In this document: one piece after another, positions 49,113 to 58,300 of the stretch | How the letters are laid out: each line of letters starts with the position of its first letter | Numbering within the stretch: position 1 is the first letter of the stretch | Assembly (NCBI GenBank): GCA_900319005.1 | Contig: ONMV01000002.1 | Location: 1 to 64,000 of the forward strand | DNA from: an uncultured Bacteroidales bacterium | Lineage (GTDB): Bacteria; Bacteroidota; Bacteroidia; Bacteroidales; Paludibacteraceae | Direction of reading: 5' to 3' | DNA: 64,000 nucleotides | Made by a program: the position numbers and the translations under genes | Notes under the pieces: generated by a model | Told to the model about the DNA's origin: nothing | What the model saw: the letters and a program-made list of their open reading frames with translations, nothing else | Databases searched by the model: none

Positions 49113-49896
49113 CTTCCAAGGGAGAAAAGATGTCCATACCAAAAGCCCGCGTGAAGGCGTCCGTCTTACGGAGGTTCTCTGCCGTGTCGAGTTGCACTCC
49201 ATTGCCTGGGGTCATCAGCAGAATGCGGTCACTCAGCGCCAAAGCCAAGTCCAACTCATGTGTGGAGATGAGCACCGTTTTGCCTTGCTCGTGGGCTAAG
49301 GTGCGCAAAAGACGCAAGACAAGAATCCTGTGGGGTAAGTCCAGATGGGCGGTCGGTTCGTCCAATAAAATAATTGGTGTTTCCTGCGCAAGTGCTTTCG
49401 CGATCAAGATCCGCTGCTTCTCGCCGTCCGAATGGGCGTTGAAGAAAGACCGCCCTACGGGCTGATAGAATATAGACCGCTCCGCTGACAGACCGCTCGT
49501 TTCACTCGCTGACAGACCAAAGCCCACTTTCTCCAAAGACTCCGCAATGATCCGTTCGTCCTCTTCGGTCAGTCCGCCTAAAAACGAGGAATAAGGATAC
49601 CTTCCCATCGCTACGACATCGTGTACGGTGGTGTTGTCCAACGAGAGCCGTTCCGTAAGCACTAAGGAAACCTCTCCCCGCCCCTCCCCTCCAGGGAGGG
49701 AGTTCAGACTATACTCTCCGGAAAGAGGCGGTTGGAGTCCAGCAAGCGTACGGAGCAAGGTCGATTTGCCACAACCGTTCGGTCCCAACATACAGACCAT
49801 CTCGCCCTCATAGAGCGAGAATGTAAGATCGCGTTGGACGATGGTAGCACCGTAACCAATACTCAGTTTATTCGTAGAAATAGATACGTTGGACAC
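49108..49896 (-). CDS. ABC transporter ATP-binding protein (FecE/BtuD-like)
   Basis: A 262-residue ATPase. Walker A is GPNGCGKST near residue 39, signature HSDGEKQR, Walker B PIILLDEP, and H-loop STHELD. It resembles the cytoplasmic ATPase of iron-siderophore, heme or cobalamin importers. The permease and binding protein are not in the window. Two repeat-derived insertions are seen, NSLPGGEGRGEV near residue 70 and SASETSGLSAERS near 135, neither breaking the frame. It overlaps the murF-alr gene by 29 bp. Confidence 0.88.
   Translation of the reverse strand: MSNVSISTNKLSIGYGATIVQRDLTFSLYEGEMVCMLGPNGCGKSTLLRTLAGLQPPLSGEYSLNSLPGGEGRGEVSLVLTERLSLDNTTVHDVVAMGRYPYSSFLGGLTEEDERIIAESLEKVGFGLSASETSGLSAERSIFYQPVGRSFFNAHSDGEKQRILIAKALAQETPIILLDEPTAHLDLPHRILVLRLLRTLAHEQGKTVLISTHELDLALALSDRILLMTPGNGVQLDTAENLRKTDAFTRAFGMDIFSPLED
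49470..49519. repeat. GACCGCT...CTGACAGACC repeat inside the ABC gene
   Basis: AGACCGCTCCGCTGACAGAC, then CGCTCGTTTCACTCGCTGACAGACC. It belongs to the same word family as 27336-27416 and 34826-34868. Confidence 0.7.
49671..49702. repeat. CCCTCCC-type palindromic repeat inside the ABC gene
   Basis: CCTCTCCCCGCCCCTCCCCT then CCAGGGAGGGAG. It shares the CCTCTCCCCG head with the aroQ copy at 31241-31276 but lies on the antisense strand of its host gene. Confidence 0.85.
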
Positions 49897-51724
49897 GACG
49901 TGAAACAGAGGTTAATATTTCGTATGTGATAGTTCCTAATTTATCTGCGAGTTCTTGCAGCGGCATATGTTCGCCGAAAACCTCGGCTACGTCTCCGGGC
50001 CGTGCATCCGTTCCGGTGATATCAACCATGGCTTGGTCCATGCACACATTGCCTACGACGGGACATCGTTTGCCGCGCACATAGACCTCTCCACCGTAGT
50101 TCGAGAATCGCCGGTCGAAGCCGTCTGCATACCCGATCGGGATGACCGCTATCACACGGTCTTCCGTGAGACGGGTATGCCGTCCGTAACCGATCGTCTC
50201 TCCGGCTTTGACCGTCTTGACGGAGAGGATCGTGGTCTCCAGCGAGCAGACGTTACGTAGCTGCGCTCCGTTGAACGAGAATCCGTAGAGACCGATACCT
50301 AACCGGCACATATCGAACTGGAACTGCGTAAACCGCTCTATACCGGCGCTGTTACATATATGCTTGATGATCCCTTCATCCTTTAATCCTTTCTTCAGTT
50401 CTTCCGCACAACTATCGAAGTACTTGATCTGCGAGAGGGTAAAATCGTCAAACTGCGCCTCGTCCGAACCGGCGAGATGCGAGAAGACCGAACGGACAGA
50501 AACGGCTTTCTGATGGGTCAGACGGTCGATAAGCCAAGGGATGTCTTCCTTGTAAAAACCAAGACGGTGCATGCCCGAGTCGATCTTAATATGTATCGGA
50601 TAGTGCTCCAAGCCCTTCGACTCCACTGCTGCGATGACTGTCTTGAGTGATTGATGGGAATAGACATTCGGTTCGAGGTTATTCTCCAAAATCAAATCCA
50701 TGGCAGCCACTTCGGGATCCATGATGATGATCGGCAGCGTGATCCCTGCACGGCGCAGTTCCACCCCTTCATCCGCTACTGCTACTGCTAAGTAATCCAC
50801 CAACTCCGAAGCCTGCAATGCCTTGCTGACCTCCACACTACCGGCACCATAAGCGAACGCCTTGACCATGCAGGTCAGTTTGGTAGTCGGTTTCAATAGG
50901 GACCGGAAATAGCGCACATTCTCCACGAGCGCAGAGAGGTTCACTTTGAGCACCGTTTCGTGGGTCTGATGCAAGATGCGTGAGGAGATCGTCTCCTCAT
51001 CGTAGCCCAAGGAACGCATAACAGCGGCACAAGTACGCACGTTCTGGTGCGTGGGGTCTTCAATCACGGTCTGAGAATGCACGAAGAGTTTCATTTTCTC
51101 CGCCCGTTTTTGCTCCAATGATTCGAAGTTCTCGTCATGCTCATGCCCGATATAGGTAATCACGCCTATCGTCGGACGGATGATCTTCTCCAATCTCTCC
51201 ATCTCCCCGGGCTGCGAGATACCGGCTTCGAAGATTGCCAAAGCAGGCTTCCCGTTACCCGTAACCTGTAACCCGTAACCCGTCAGTTGCCAAACGCTCA
51301 GCGGCACCCCTATCTGCGAGTTATACGACTTCGGCGAACGCACGATCTCATAGTCCTCTTTGAGCAACTGATATAGCCACTCCTTGACCACCGTCTTGCC
51401 GTTCGAACCCGTGATACCGATGACTATTCCGCTGAACTGCGAACGCACGTATGCCGCGAGAGCCTGCAGCGCCGCCAAAGCATCACCCGTCACGAACGCC
51501 TGCACGCCCTTTGCCTTCAACTCCGGGATATACCTTGCCCCGTCGTTCTTGTCCGTCTTGATGGCAAAAAACAGCGTATGGGCTGTTTCTCCCATAACCG
51601 GTAACCCATCACCCGTAACCGTTAATTGCCGGCTGTCCGTCAGCAGATGGCGGATTTCTATTGCGTCATCGCCCTCAACCGTGGCAATCGAACCAATGAC
51701 TTGTTTGATCAGAGATAACTTCAT
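49868..51724 (-). CDS. Bifunctional MurF-alanine racemase with shortened MurF part
   Basis: A 618-residue fusion. Residues 1-260 are MurF-like (LLTDSRQL, P-loop GITGSNGKT near 100-108, SPKSYNSQIGVPLSVW). Residues 263-618 are a complete PLP alanine racemase (CMVKAFAYG with PLP Lys, IKIDSGMHRLGF, YGRHTRL, QAMVDITG). Bacteroidales fusions are usually over 800 residues. Here the end of the MurF central domain and its C-terminal ligand domain (about 200 residues) are absent; HDENFESLEQKRAEKMKLF leads quickly into the racemase. Ligase activity is therefore doubtful. Two CCCGTAACC repeats add QLTVTGDGLPVMGET and QLTGYGLQVTGNGK. ATG 51724 is set by the promoter. Confidence 0.88.
   Translation of the reverse strand: MKLSLIKQVIGSIATVEGDDAIEIRHLLTDSRQLTVTGDGLPVMGETAHTLFFAIKTDKNDGARYIPELKAKGVQAFVTGDALAALQALAAYVRSQFSGIVIGITGSNGKTVVKEWLYQLLKEDYEIVRSPKSYNSQIGVPLSVWQLTGYGLQVTGNGKPALAIFEAGISQPGEMERLEKIIRPTIGVITYIGHEHDENFESLEQKRAEKMKLFVHSQTVIEDPTHQNVRTCAAVMRSLGYDEETISSRILHQTHETVLKVNLSALVENVRYFRSLLKPTTKLTCMVKAFAYGAGSVEVSKALQASELVDYLAVAVADEGVELRRAGITLPIIIMDPEVAAMDLILENNLEPNVYSHQSLKTVIAAVESKGLEHYPIHIKIDSGMHRLGFYKEDIPWLIDRLTHQKAVSVRSVFSHLAGSDEAQFDDFTLSQIKYFDSCAEELKKGLKDEGIIKHICNSAGIERFTQFQFDMCRLGIGLYGFSFNGAQLRNVCSLETTILSVKTVKAGETIGYGRHTRLTEDRVIAVIPIGYADGFDRRFSNYGGEVYVRGKRCPVVGNVCMDQAMVDITGTDARPGDVAEVFGEHMPLQELADKLGTITYEILTSVSRRVQRIYFYE
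51250..51290. repeat. CCCGTAACC repeat in murF-alr, copy 1
   Basis: CCCGTTACCCGTAACCTGTA, then ACCCGTAACCCGTCAGTTGCC. It aligns along about 40 bp with 51591-51630 in the same gene. Confidence 0.75.
51591..51630. repeat. CCCGTAACC repeat in murF-alr, copy 2
   Basis: CCCATAACCGGTAACCCATC, then ACCCGTAACCGTTAATTGCC. It encodes the peptide around VTGDGLPVMG. Confidence 0.75.
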
Positions 51725-51746
51725 GTCTTCTAAAACCTTTGCGGCT

Positions 51747-51779
51747 GCAAAGGTACTACAAATTTTGCACATATGCAAG
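51747..51779 (-). promoter_or_regulatory. Promoter of murF-alr
   Basis: Minus strand: CTTGCATATGTGCAA (51779-51765) and TACCTTTGC (51755-51747). Transcription starts near 51742, so the ATG at 51778 cannot be used and ATG 51724 is the start. Confidence 0.7.
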
Positions 51780-51884
51780 ATTTTCAGAAAAAAAAATTTA
51801 TCTATGTTTATTGTTGATTATTGATCATTGTCTTATCTCGCTCTGCTCAAACGATTATAGCAATGCTATTTTCGGTATTTTTTG

Positions 51885-52055
51885 TCATTTTTTGAGATTA
51901 AATTAGGATGAACATCTTGGATGTGAGGATTTATTGTGGATAGGCTATCTGAGAGTTTACTTTCAAGTAGACTATTCAGAATAAAGACTCATAGTACTAA
52001 AAGTACTTATCCTATTTAATCATTTTTCTCTAAACTTTTTTGATTAAAATACTAA
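51885..52055. other. Structured intergenic element, copy A
   Basis: Order: GGTATTTTTTG, ATTTTTTGA, stem GATTAAATTAGGAT (51896-51909), about 100 bp, a small hairpin AGTACTaaaAGTACT, closing stem ATCCTATTTAATC (52009-52021), then ATTTTTCTCTAAAC and TTTTTTGATTAAAATA. Copy B at 54880-55068 has the same conserved blocks with a different but complementary stem. There is no gene in 51780-52238 apart from this element and the promoter at 52159-52191. Confidence 0.65.
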
Positions 52056-52158
52056 TCACTAATCGATAATCCATAATCGAAAATCTTTATCTTTGTTTAT
52101 TTTCTTTTGGGTTAAACACTAATAACACAAATAAAAAATGAATAATATTGCAAATATA

Positions 52159-52191
52159 TTTGCATATATCAAAAAAAAGTACTAATTTTGC
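52159..52191 (+). promoter_or_regulatory. Promoter of the GH99-like gene
   Basis: TTTGCATATATC from 52159 and TAATTTTGC at 52183-52191. Confidence 0.7.
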
Positions 52192-52238
52192 GGCATGTTA
52201 GGAATAACCCTTTGTGAAACCTTAAAAATAACACCATT

Positions 52239-54674
52239 ATGGCTACTTATTCGATGAGACATTCCCGCCTTTTATCCATCCTGATTCTTACGCTCTGTGC
52301 GCTATGCAGCATGCACGCCGCTATTCCAGCTACGCCTCTGGCGTATTATACCCCTTCTGCGGCGCTGAACATGACCCGAAGCGGTAACGGAGACCCGAAC
52401 GACGAACCCTACACGGTCATCCAAACAGAAGCCGGCCGCGAGTGCGTATATATCCCGTCCTCCAAGTTCCTCTATTTCCGCATTGACAAGAAGGCGGTGC
52501 CGTCCACGATGGATACCCTCATTTTCAAAGTGACCTACCTCGACCGCGGTACAGGCGAACTGCGGATGCAGTATAACGCGACCAACAACCGCAACTACGA
52601 GTCCTGCGTTGCAGGCAAGACCGGTTCGGAGCAATGGATCACCGTCACGATGGCGGTCACGGACGCTTCGCTGCGCAACGCGCAGAACCACGGTGACATA
52701 CGCTTCAATGACGGCAATTATATTGCCCGCGTGGAAGTCTATAACGGTACGCTCAACCCGCTCACCGAGCCGCTCTGTCCGCACGCAGGCGGAAGCGCGT
52801 ATTCCGAATTTATAGGTAAGTCGGTGGCCGGTTATCAGGCATGGTTCCGCGTAGCGGGACGATATGATTTCTGGCACCACTGGGGCAATGACGCCATTGC
52901 CGGTGATGGAACACGCTGGCCCCGACCGAACAACCATACCTTCGAGATTTACCCGGATATCTCTTTCTACGACGATGCCGAACTCGCGCAGACGGGTTTT
53001 GCGAACCTCGGGAACGGCGAACCGGCACGACTGTACAACGGCGCCTCTGCTTCGGTCATCGGGCGCCATTTCGCGCTCATGCAGCAGCACGGTATTGACG
53101 GCGTAGCCGTACAACGTTTCCTCGGAGGCGAGATGCGCACCATCGCCAATAATCCGGCGGCAACGCTTTCTTCGATCCGCTCGCAGGCGGAGCAGAACGA
53201 ACGGTTCTTCTATATCTGCTATGATATCACATCCAACGGTCTGGAATCGACGTGGGCAGACCTGATCCGCTTTGACTGGGTCTATAACATCGAGCAGAAC
53301 TACGCGCTCACCCAATCGCCGGCATACGCGACCGTCAACGGCAAACCCGTCGTGCAGGTATGGGGAACGGGCTTCACCGACAACCACCCGGGTACTGCTC
53401 AGGAGACGATCGAACTCATCGAATGGCTCAAGAGCCGCGGATGCTATGTCATCGGCGGTGTGCCTACCTATTGGCGGGAGAACCGCAATGACGCCAAGGG
53501 ACCGTCTCAACCCAATCCGGCTAACCAGGAGAGTTTTGAGGAGGTCTATAAGCATTATAACATGCTCTCGCCCTGGCTCGTAGGCCGATTCAGCAATATC
53601 AACGAGGCGCAGTATTTCTTCAACCTCCAGCGCCAGGACAAAGACTATTGCGACGCGCTGCATATCGATTATATGCCTACGCTCTTCCCGGGTTTCGGAT
53701 GGGCGACATGGAACACCGGCGTACCGAATCAGGCACCGCGTCAGGCAGGTCTTTTCCTTTGGGCGCAGGCGAAGAACATCCATGAGACAGGATGCCGCAA
53801 CATGTATTTCTCCATGTTCGACGAGTATGACGAAGGTACAGCGCTCCTCTCGGCGGCTACGGACTACACGATGCTGCCTACCGACGCCTATTTCCTCACC
53901 ACGTCGGCGGACGGCAGATGGCTCTCTTCGGATTTCTACTTACGCCTTGCCGGCGATGCGACGCGGATGCTGAAAGGCACCCAAGACACTGCTTTTGCTA
54001 CGCCATACAGCCTCGGACCGGTTTACTACCGCAATAGTTTCGAGAGCCGCACAACGCCCTATAACTACGTCAATAACGTAGCGCAGAACACAGGCACTTT
54101 CCCCATCGACCCGTGTTTCTACCAGCCGCAACAGCTCATCAGCAGCAATGTGAGCAATACGAAGTGTGAGATAGTTAAGTCGGGTGCCCGAACGGGCGAT
54201 TATGCCGTCTCCGTCAGCGGCTCTGCTTCCGCGAATGCGGTCTGGCAGTATCGGTTCTCAAAAACCGATATCAAGGTCACGAAGCCGATGCGATTGACGG
54301 CGTACCGTGCTGCCAACGGCGTGGGAACTAAGGTGCAGATCATGCTCTCCATGCGTTCGGGACAGAACATCATCACCGATTTCGATTCCGTGGACGGTTC
54401 GTTCACCCGCCTCGCAGCCTATATCCCGCAAACCTTGGTGGGAGATAATATCGACGCTATCTCCGTCTATCTCAATACCAATGAAGCGGGTTCTTTCTCT
54501 GCGAAGATAGATGATATCCTGATCGAAGAATGGGAGGCGCAAGAAACGGCGATTGAGAATATCGATGGCCCGTCGAACCTCGACACCAGACGTTACGACA
54601 TCCTTGGCCGTCCCGTCTCTGCCGATCACCCCGGCCTCATCCTCACCCCTTCCGGCAAATATATCATGAAATGA
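52239..54674 (+). CDS. Secreted GH71/GH99-like protein with T9SS C-terminus
   Basis: An 811-residue exported protein. Signal peptide: RLLSILILTLCALCSMHA. Residues 25-190 form a beta-sandwich/CBM-like module. Residues 190-600 resemble the (beta/alpha)8 family annotated GH71/99-like (YQAWFRVAGRYDFWHHWG, FYICYDITSNG, FDWVYNIEQNY, CYVIGGVPTYWREN, MPTLFPGFGWATW, MYFSMFDEYDEGTAL). A C-terminal CBM-like module follows. The end YDILGRPVSADHPGLILTPS and GKYIMK is a type IX secretion sorting signal. It probably cleaves alpha-linked mannose or related glycans outside the cell. Confidence 0.85.
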   Translation: MATYSMRHSRLLSILILTLCALCSMHAAIPATPLAYYTPSAALNMTRSGNGDPNDEPYTVIQTEAGRECVYIPSSKFLYFRIDKKAVPSTMDTLIFKVTYLDRGTGELRMQYNATNNRNYESCVAGKTGSEQWITVTMAVTDASLRNAQNHGDIRFNDGNYIARVEVYNGTLNPLTEPLCPHAGGSAYSEFIGKSVAGYQAWFRVAGRYDFWHHWGNDAIAGDGTRWPRPNNHTFEIYPDISFYDDAELAQTGFANLGNGEPARLYNGASASVIGRHFALMQQHGIDGVAVQRFLGGEMRTIANNPAATLSSIRSQAEQNERFFYICYDITSNGLESTWADLIRFDWVYNIEQNYALTQSPAYATVNGKPVVQVWGTGFTDNHPGTAQETIELIEWLKSRGCYVIGGVPTYWRENRNDAKGPSQPNPANQESFEEVYKHYNMLSPWLVGRFSNINEAQYFFNLQRQDKDYCDALHIDYMPTLFPGFGWATWNTGVPNQAPRQAGLFLWAQAKNIHETGCRNMYFSMFDEYDEGTALLSAATDYTMLPTDAYFLTTSADGRWLSSDFYLRLAGDATRMLKGTQDTAFATPYSLGPVYYRNSFESRTTPYNYVNNVAQNTGTFPIDPCFYQPQQLISSNVSNTKCEIVKSGARTGDYAVSVSGSASANAVWQYRFSKTDIKVTKPMRLTAYRAANGVGTKVQIMLSMRSGQNIITDFDSVDGSFTRLAAYIPQTLVGDNIDAISVYLNTNEAGSFSAKIDDILIEEWEAQETAIENIDGPSNLDTRRYDILGRPVSADHPGLILTPSGKYIMK

Positions 54675-54707
54675 TTATGATATAATTTGATTATTGACGG
54701 AAAATAC

Positions 54708-54866
54708 TTTATCTATGTTTATGGCTTTTAAATGATTGTGACACGTTAGTGTGTGGATTGAGGAGGTTAAGCAGATAGAGAAGTTCACTTATATAGATGC
54801 TTAAACACCTTAATGCACAAAGAGCTAAGCTCTAACAATCATTTAAAAGTGTTTATCTATGTTTAT
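54708..54866. repeat. 15-bp direct repeats flanking a 125-bp stem-loop
   Basis: TTTATCTATGTTTAT occurs at 54708-54722 and 54852-54866. Just inside are perfect 15-bp inverted repeats CTTTTAAATGATTGT (54725-54739) and ACAATCATTTAAAAG (54835-54849). Between them is the small hairpin AGAGCTAAGCTCT. The layout is that of a short non-autonomous insertion. A third copy of the direct repeat is at 51799-51813. Confidence 0.75.
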
Positions 54867-54879
54867 TTACTTAAGAGAT

Positions 54880-55068
54880 TTTTGGTATTTTTTGAAGCAA
54901 AGCGATTTTTTGAGATTATTGTTTTATGACTCTGTGGAGTGAAGATTTGGTATGAAAGGGCAACTGCAAATTTATTTGTGAGTTGACTTTCAGAGCAAAG
55001 ATTCAAAAGTACGCAGTACTTATAAAACAATAATCATTTTTCTCTAAAATTTTTTTGGTTAAAATAAT
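54880..55068. other. Structured intergenic element, copy B
   Basis: GGTATTTTTTG, ATTTTTTGA, stem GATTATTGTTTTAT (54914-54927), hairpin AAGTACgcaGTACTT, closing stem ATAAAACAATAATC (55022-55035; perfect 14 bp), then ATTTTTCTCTAAA and TTTTTTTGGTTAAAATA. Same layout as copy A. It lies about 190 bp before the promoter of the 55356 gene. The rest of 54675-55355 is AT-rich and gene-free. Confidence 0.68.
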
Positions 55069-55255
55069 ATCCTTAAATCAATAATCAGTGTTTATTTAGT
55101 TTTATTTACTTTTGATTGAGCATATAGGCAAAAGAGGCTTATATGGCGGTATATTATTTCTTGATTTTTCCGGACAACTGTTTTCATTTATTATTATATA
55201 TATAATAATAGATACAATATAGATATCAAATATATCTATATTTTTATTATATTAT

Positions 55256-55287
55256 TTTCGTATATGCGCGAAAAGCAGTAATTTTGC
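55256..55287 (+). promoter_or_regulatory. Promoter of the giant surface-protein gene
   Basis: TTTTCGTATATGCG from 55254 (weak -33) and TAATTTTGC at 55279-55287 (-7). Confidence 0.6.
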
Positions 55288-55355
55288 AGCGATTTGTTTA
55301 AGAAAAACCGCCAAACAGAACGTAGAAAAACATTAACCAACAAAATCTATACATT

Positions 55356-58300
55356 ATGAAACACTTTACTCAAACAACTGCGAATGGGCTTCACACCCCC
55401 CCCTGTGGTAGTTCGCATGGTAATTTATCGAGTTTTACTCTTTTAACATCACTCCTGCTTTTCTTCCTGCTGTTCGTGGGAAGCAATGCTGCGTGGGCTG
55501 GTTGGAGATTCCAAGGACAAGACGGCTCAAATGACGGAGGAGCTTGGAACAATGGCGATAATATGACCCAAGTTGGTAGTTCAGATGTTTGGTACTATAA
55601 GATTAGCAACCTCAACGCCGACATCCAATTCAAAATCAATAATGGAAATTGGGGTGGTGATAATCAAAAGTACTGGAGCGCCAACCATGATGACCAAAAT
55701 CGTGGTAATGTGCAATTAGAGGATGCTAACGATGGTGATAAGGATGGGAAAAATCGTTTCAAATATTCTCCGTCATATAATTTTGGTTCCAATCTCTCGC
55801 GTGATGTCTATATCTTCGTGAAAGGCGATGCCAATAATCCATCAGCTAACGACCGTGTTTGGGCTATTGCTGTAAGACCGGGTTCGGGTACCATCAGTAA
55901 GCAATATTCTCTGCGTGGTGATTTGTGGTTAGGTTCAGTTGGTGGCGGATGGGCAGGAACGGCCGACTTAAGTCATAATCCTACATTTGTAAATATGACA
56001 AATGATGTAGCTGCACAATGTTCGTACCTTATACCAATCCCCTCGGGAAGCAATGCCATGAAGTCACGATTTACATTGGTTTCTGCGGGTACTGAAAAAT
56101 CGGCAGATCACTATGAGGCAGAATCTTCGAATCTAACAAACAATTCTGATAACATAAAATACCGACTGACCATTCCTGCGAATGGTAGCAGTTATCCAAC
56201 TGTTAAGCGAATCGTTTTGGATTATTACCCGACTAACGGTTATGTTCGCGCTCACCTTGAAGATTATATTGTCAAACGCGATGGGTGGCATCTGTATGTT
56301 GATAACAAATATATGGGTGCGATGAGCAATTCTGGCTCATTTACTATCGAGAGTATGGCATCCGGCACACACACCATGTATATAGCTAATTATAGCCATA
56401 ATAGCATAAATAGCTCCACTTACGACCCGTATAGTGATGGCGGAGGAAAGATCCATGCTCAGCAATGGTTTGGCGGCTTGTATATAGACGTTAATCCAGC
56501 ACATAGTAATGTAACTTTTGAAAGCAAGACAGCGTACTATAATAACGGCAATGACTATTTCGGTCCTCAAACATATCCGATCGCTGGTACTCAAGACGCT
56601 CGTGGTCAATTTAAGATTAACGAAACCAGTAATGTAAAATTCACTTTTGATGGTGGAGTGATTACTATTAATACACTTGATGGAACAGAACCGGATGAGG
56701 TAACGTATACCGGTAAAGAATATGTGTTCTTATCCAAAACACAAAAGCACACTGATAACAATGTCTTCAATTTCACAGCGGATGGTGCTCACTTGTTTGT
56801 TTATTTCTGGAACTCGGAAACCAACGCAAATGCTTGGTCAGACGAAGCATTCATGTGGGATAGTGGAGACAATGTGCTGGCAGCAAAAGCCCCAGCAGGA
56901 ACATGGACTAATTGTATAATTGTTCGCAAAAACTCCAACGACAACGCAAAGAACATGAATAATGTTTGGAATCAAACGGCTGATTTAGCCCTTGAAGAAG
57001 GGAAAAATTATCTGCAAACAGGCGAGTCGTCTGTTTGGGGCGTTTATACACCTCCGTTCTATCTGACAGGTTCTTCTGTCCTTTGTGGAGAGGACTGGGG
57101 CTATAGCGGCAATAATACAGTAAACAATGGAACGGTTACTCGTGAAAATATTCCTGCCGGTACATATCAGTTCAAATTGAATCCGACAAAGAGCTACGGC
57201 GGCTGGGATCATCAAGTGAATGCCGATTTCATTGCTTCGTCGGGGAGCAATGTGGACTTATCTTCTGTAAACGATAAGCAGATCCAATTCACTCTTTCTG
57301 AAGCTTCCGATGTAACAATCGCTTATGATGGCTATGGTGTAACTGTTAACGCGACACCTTCCGCTCCTGAACCATTGTCCGGCGACTATTACGTCTTTGG
57401 TGCAGGCGGAACCAATTGGGTGACAGGTTGGACAAGAAATGTTGAAGCAAATAAGATGACCATTGTAGATGGTGTAGCTACCAAAACATTCTACAACGTT
57501 AGCGGACAAGGTTTAGAGTTCAAAATCCACAAAGGAGAAACGGAATATAATAACAGTTTATTGTTAGAGGAAGTTGGTGAAAATAATTCACACCTCATCA
57601 AGAAAGTATGGAAAAATGGCACAAATATTGATTTTAGCATTTCCGATATCAATATTACCCACAAAGCCGATGTTACAGTTCATTTCGATGGTGAACATAT
57701 TTGGTTGACGGCAGTTCCTCATCCGGAGACTGTTGCCGGTTCTGATTGGTATATAATGGGCTCAGGAAATGTGGGAACCACGAATTCGCTATCTTGGGAT
57801 AAAAATACCCAAAAAGGACGTGGTAATGAGCATAAAATGACCGTTCAAGACGGTGTTGCGACTATCACGTACTACAATGTTCCTAACAATAGTATATCAT
57901 ATAAGGTATTCCGCGGTAGCGATAATTATGAGATTAACGATTTCTACTATGATGCGTCCGCTTCTTCGGGTATCATCTGTACTGATCAAGACGGAAACGA
58001 TAATATCAATGTAAGTCTCAACAACCAAAATATCTGCATCCATTGGGACGGAACCAAGATTTGGACAACCGAAGCAGCTGCTCCTATAACCACCTATACC
58101 GTTACTCTTCACCCAAACAATGGAGGCGATAATATTGTACGGACGAGTGTACCGGAGAATAGTACAGCCAGTGCAGCGGCGCTAAACTTGTCTGCTGTAA
58201 CATACGGCGCAGGTACGGCAACTTGGTACACGAATGCCGAATGCACTGTACCGTTTACTTCCGTCACCGAAGACAATATGGATCTCTATGCAAAGTGGGG

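Noticed and set aside
51885..55068. Integron attC sites around a gene cassette
   Set aside because: The closing stems vary as in attC, but the core GTTRRRY/RYYYAAC boxes are missing and there is no integrase. The elements also lie upstream of promoters.
55187..55210. Replication origin or structured RNA from the TTATTATATATATAATAA palindrome
   Set aside because: It is a pure AT palindrome with no DnaA boxes or conserved partner; chance is likely in an AT-rich gap.
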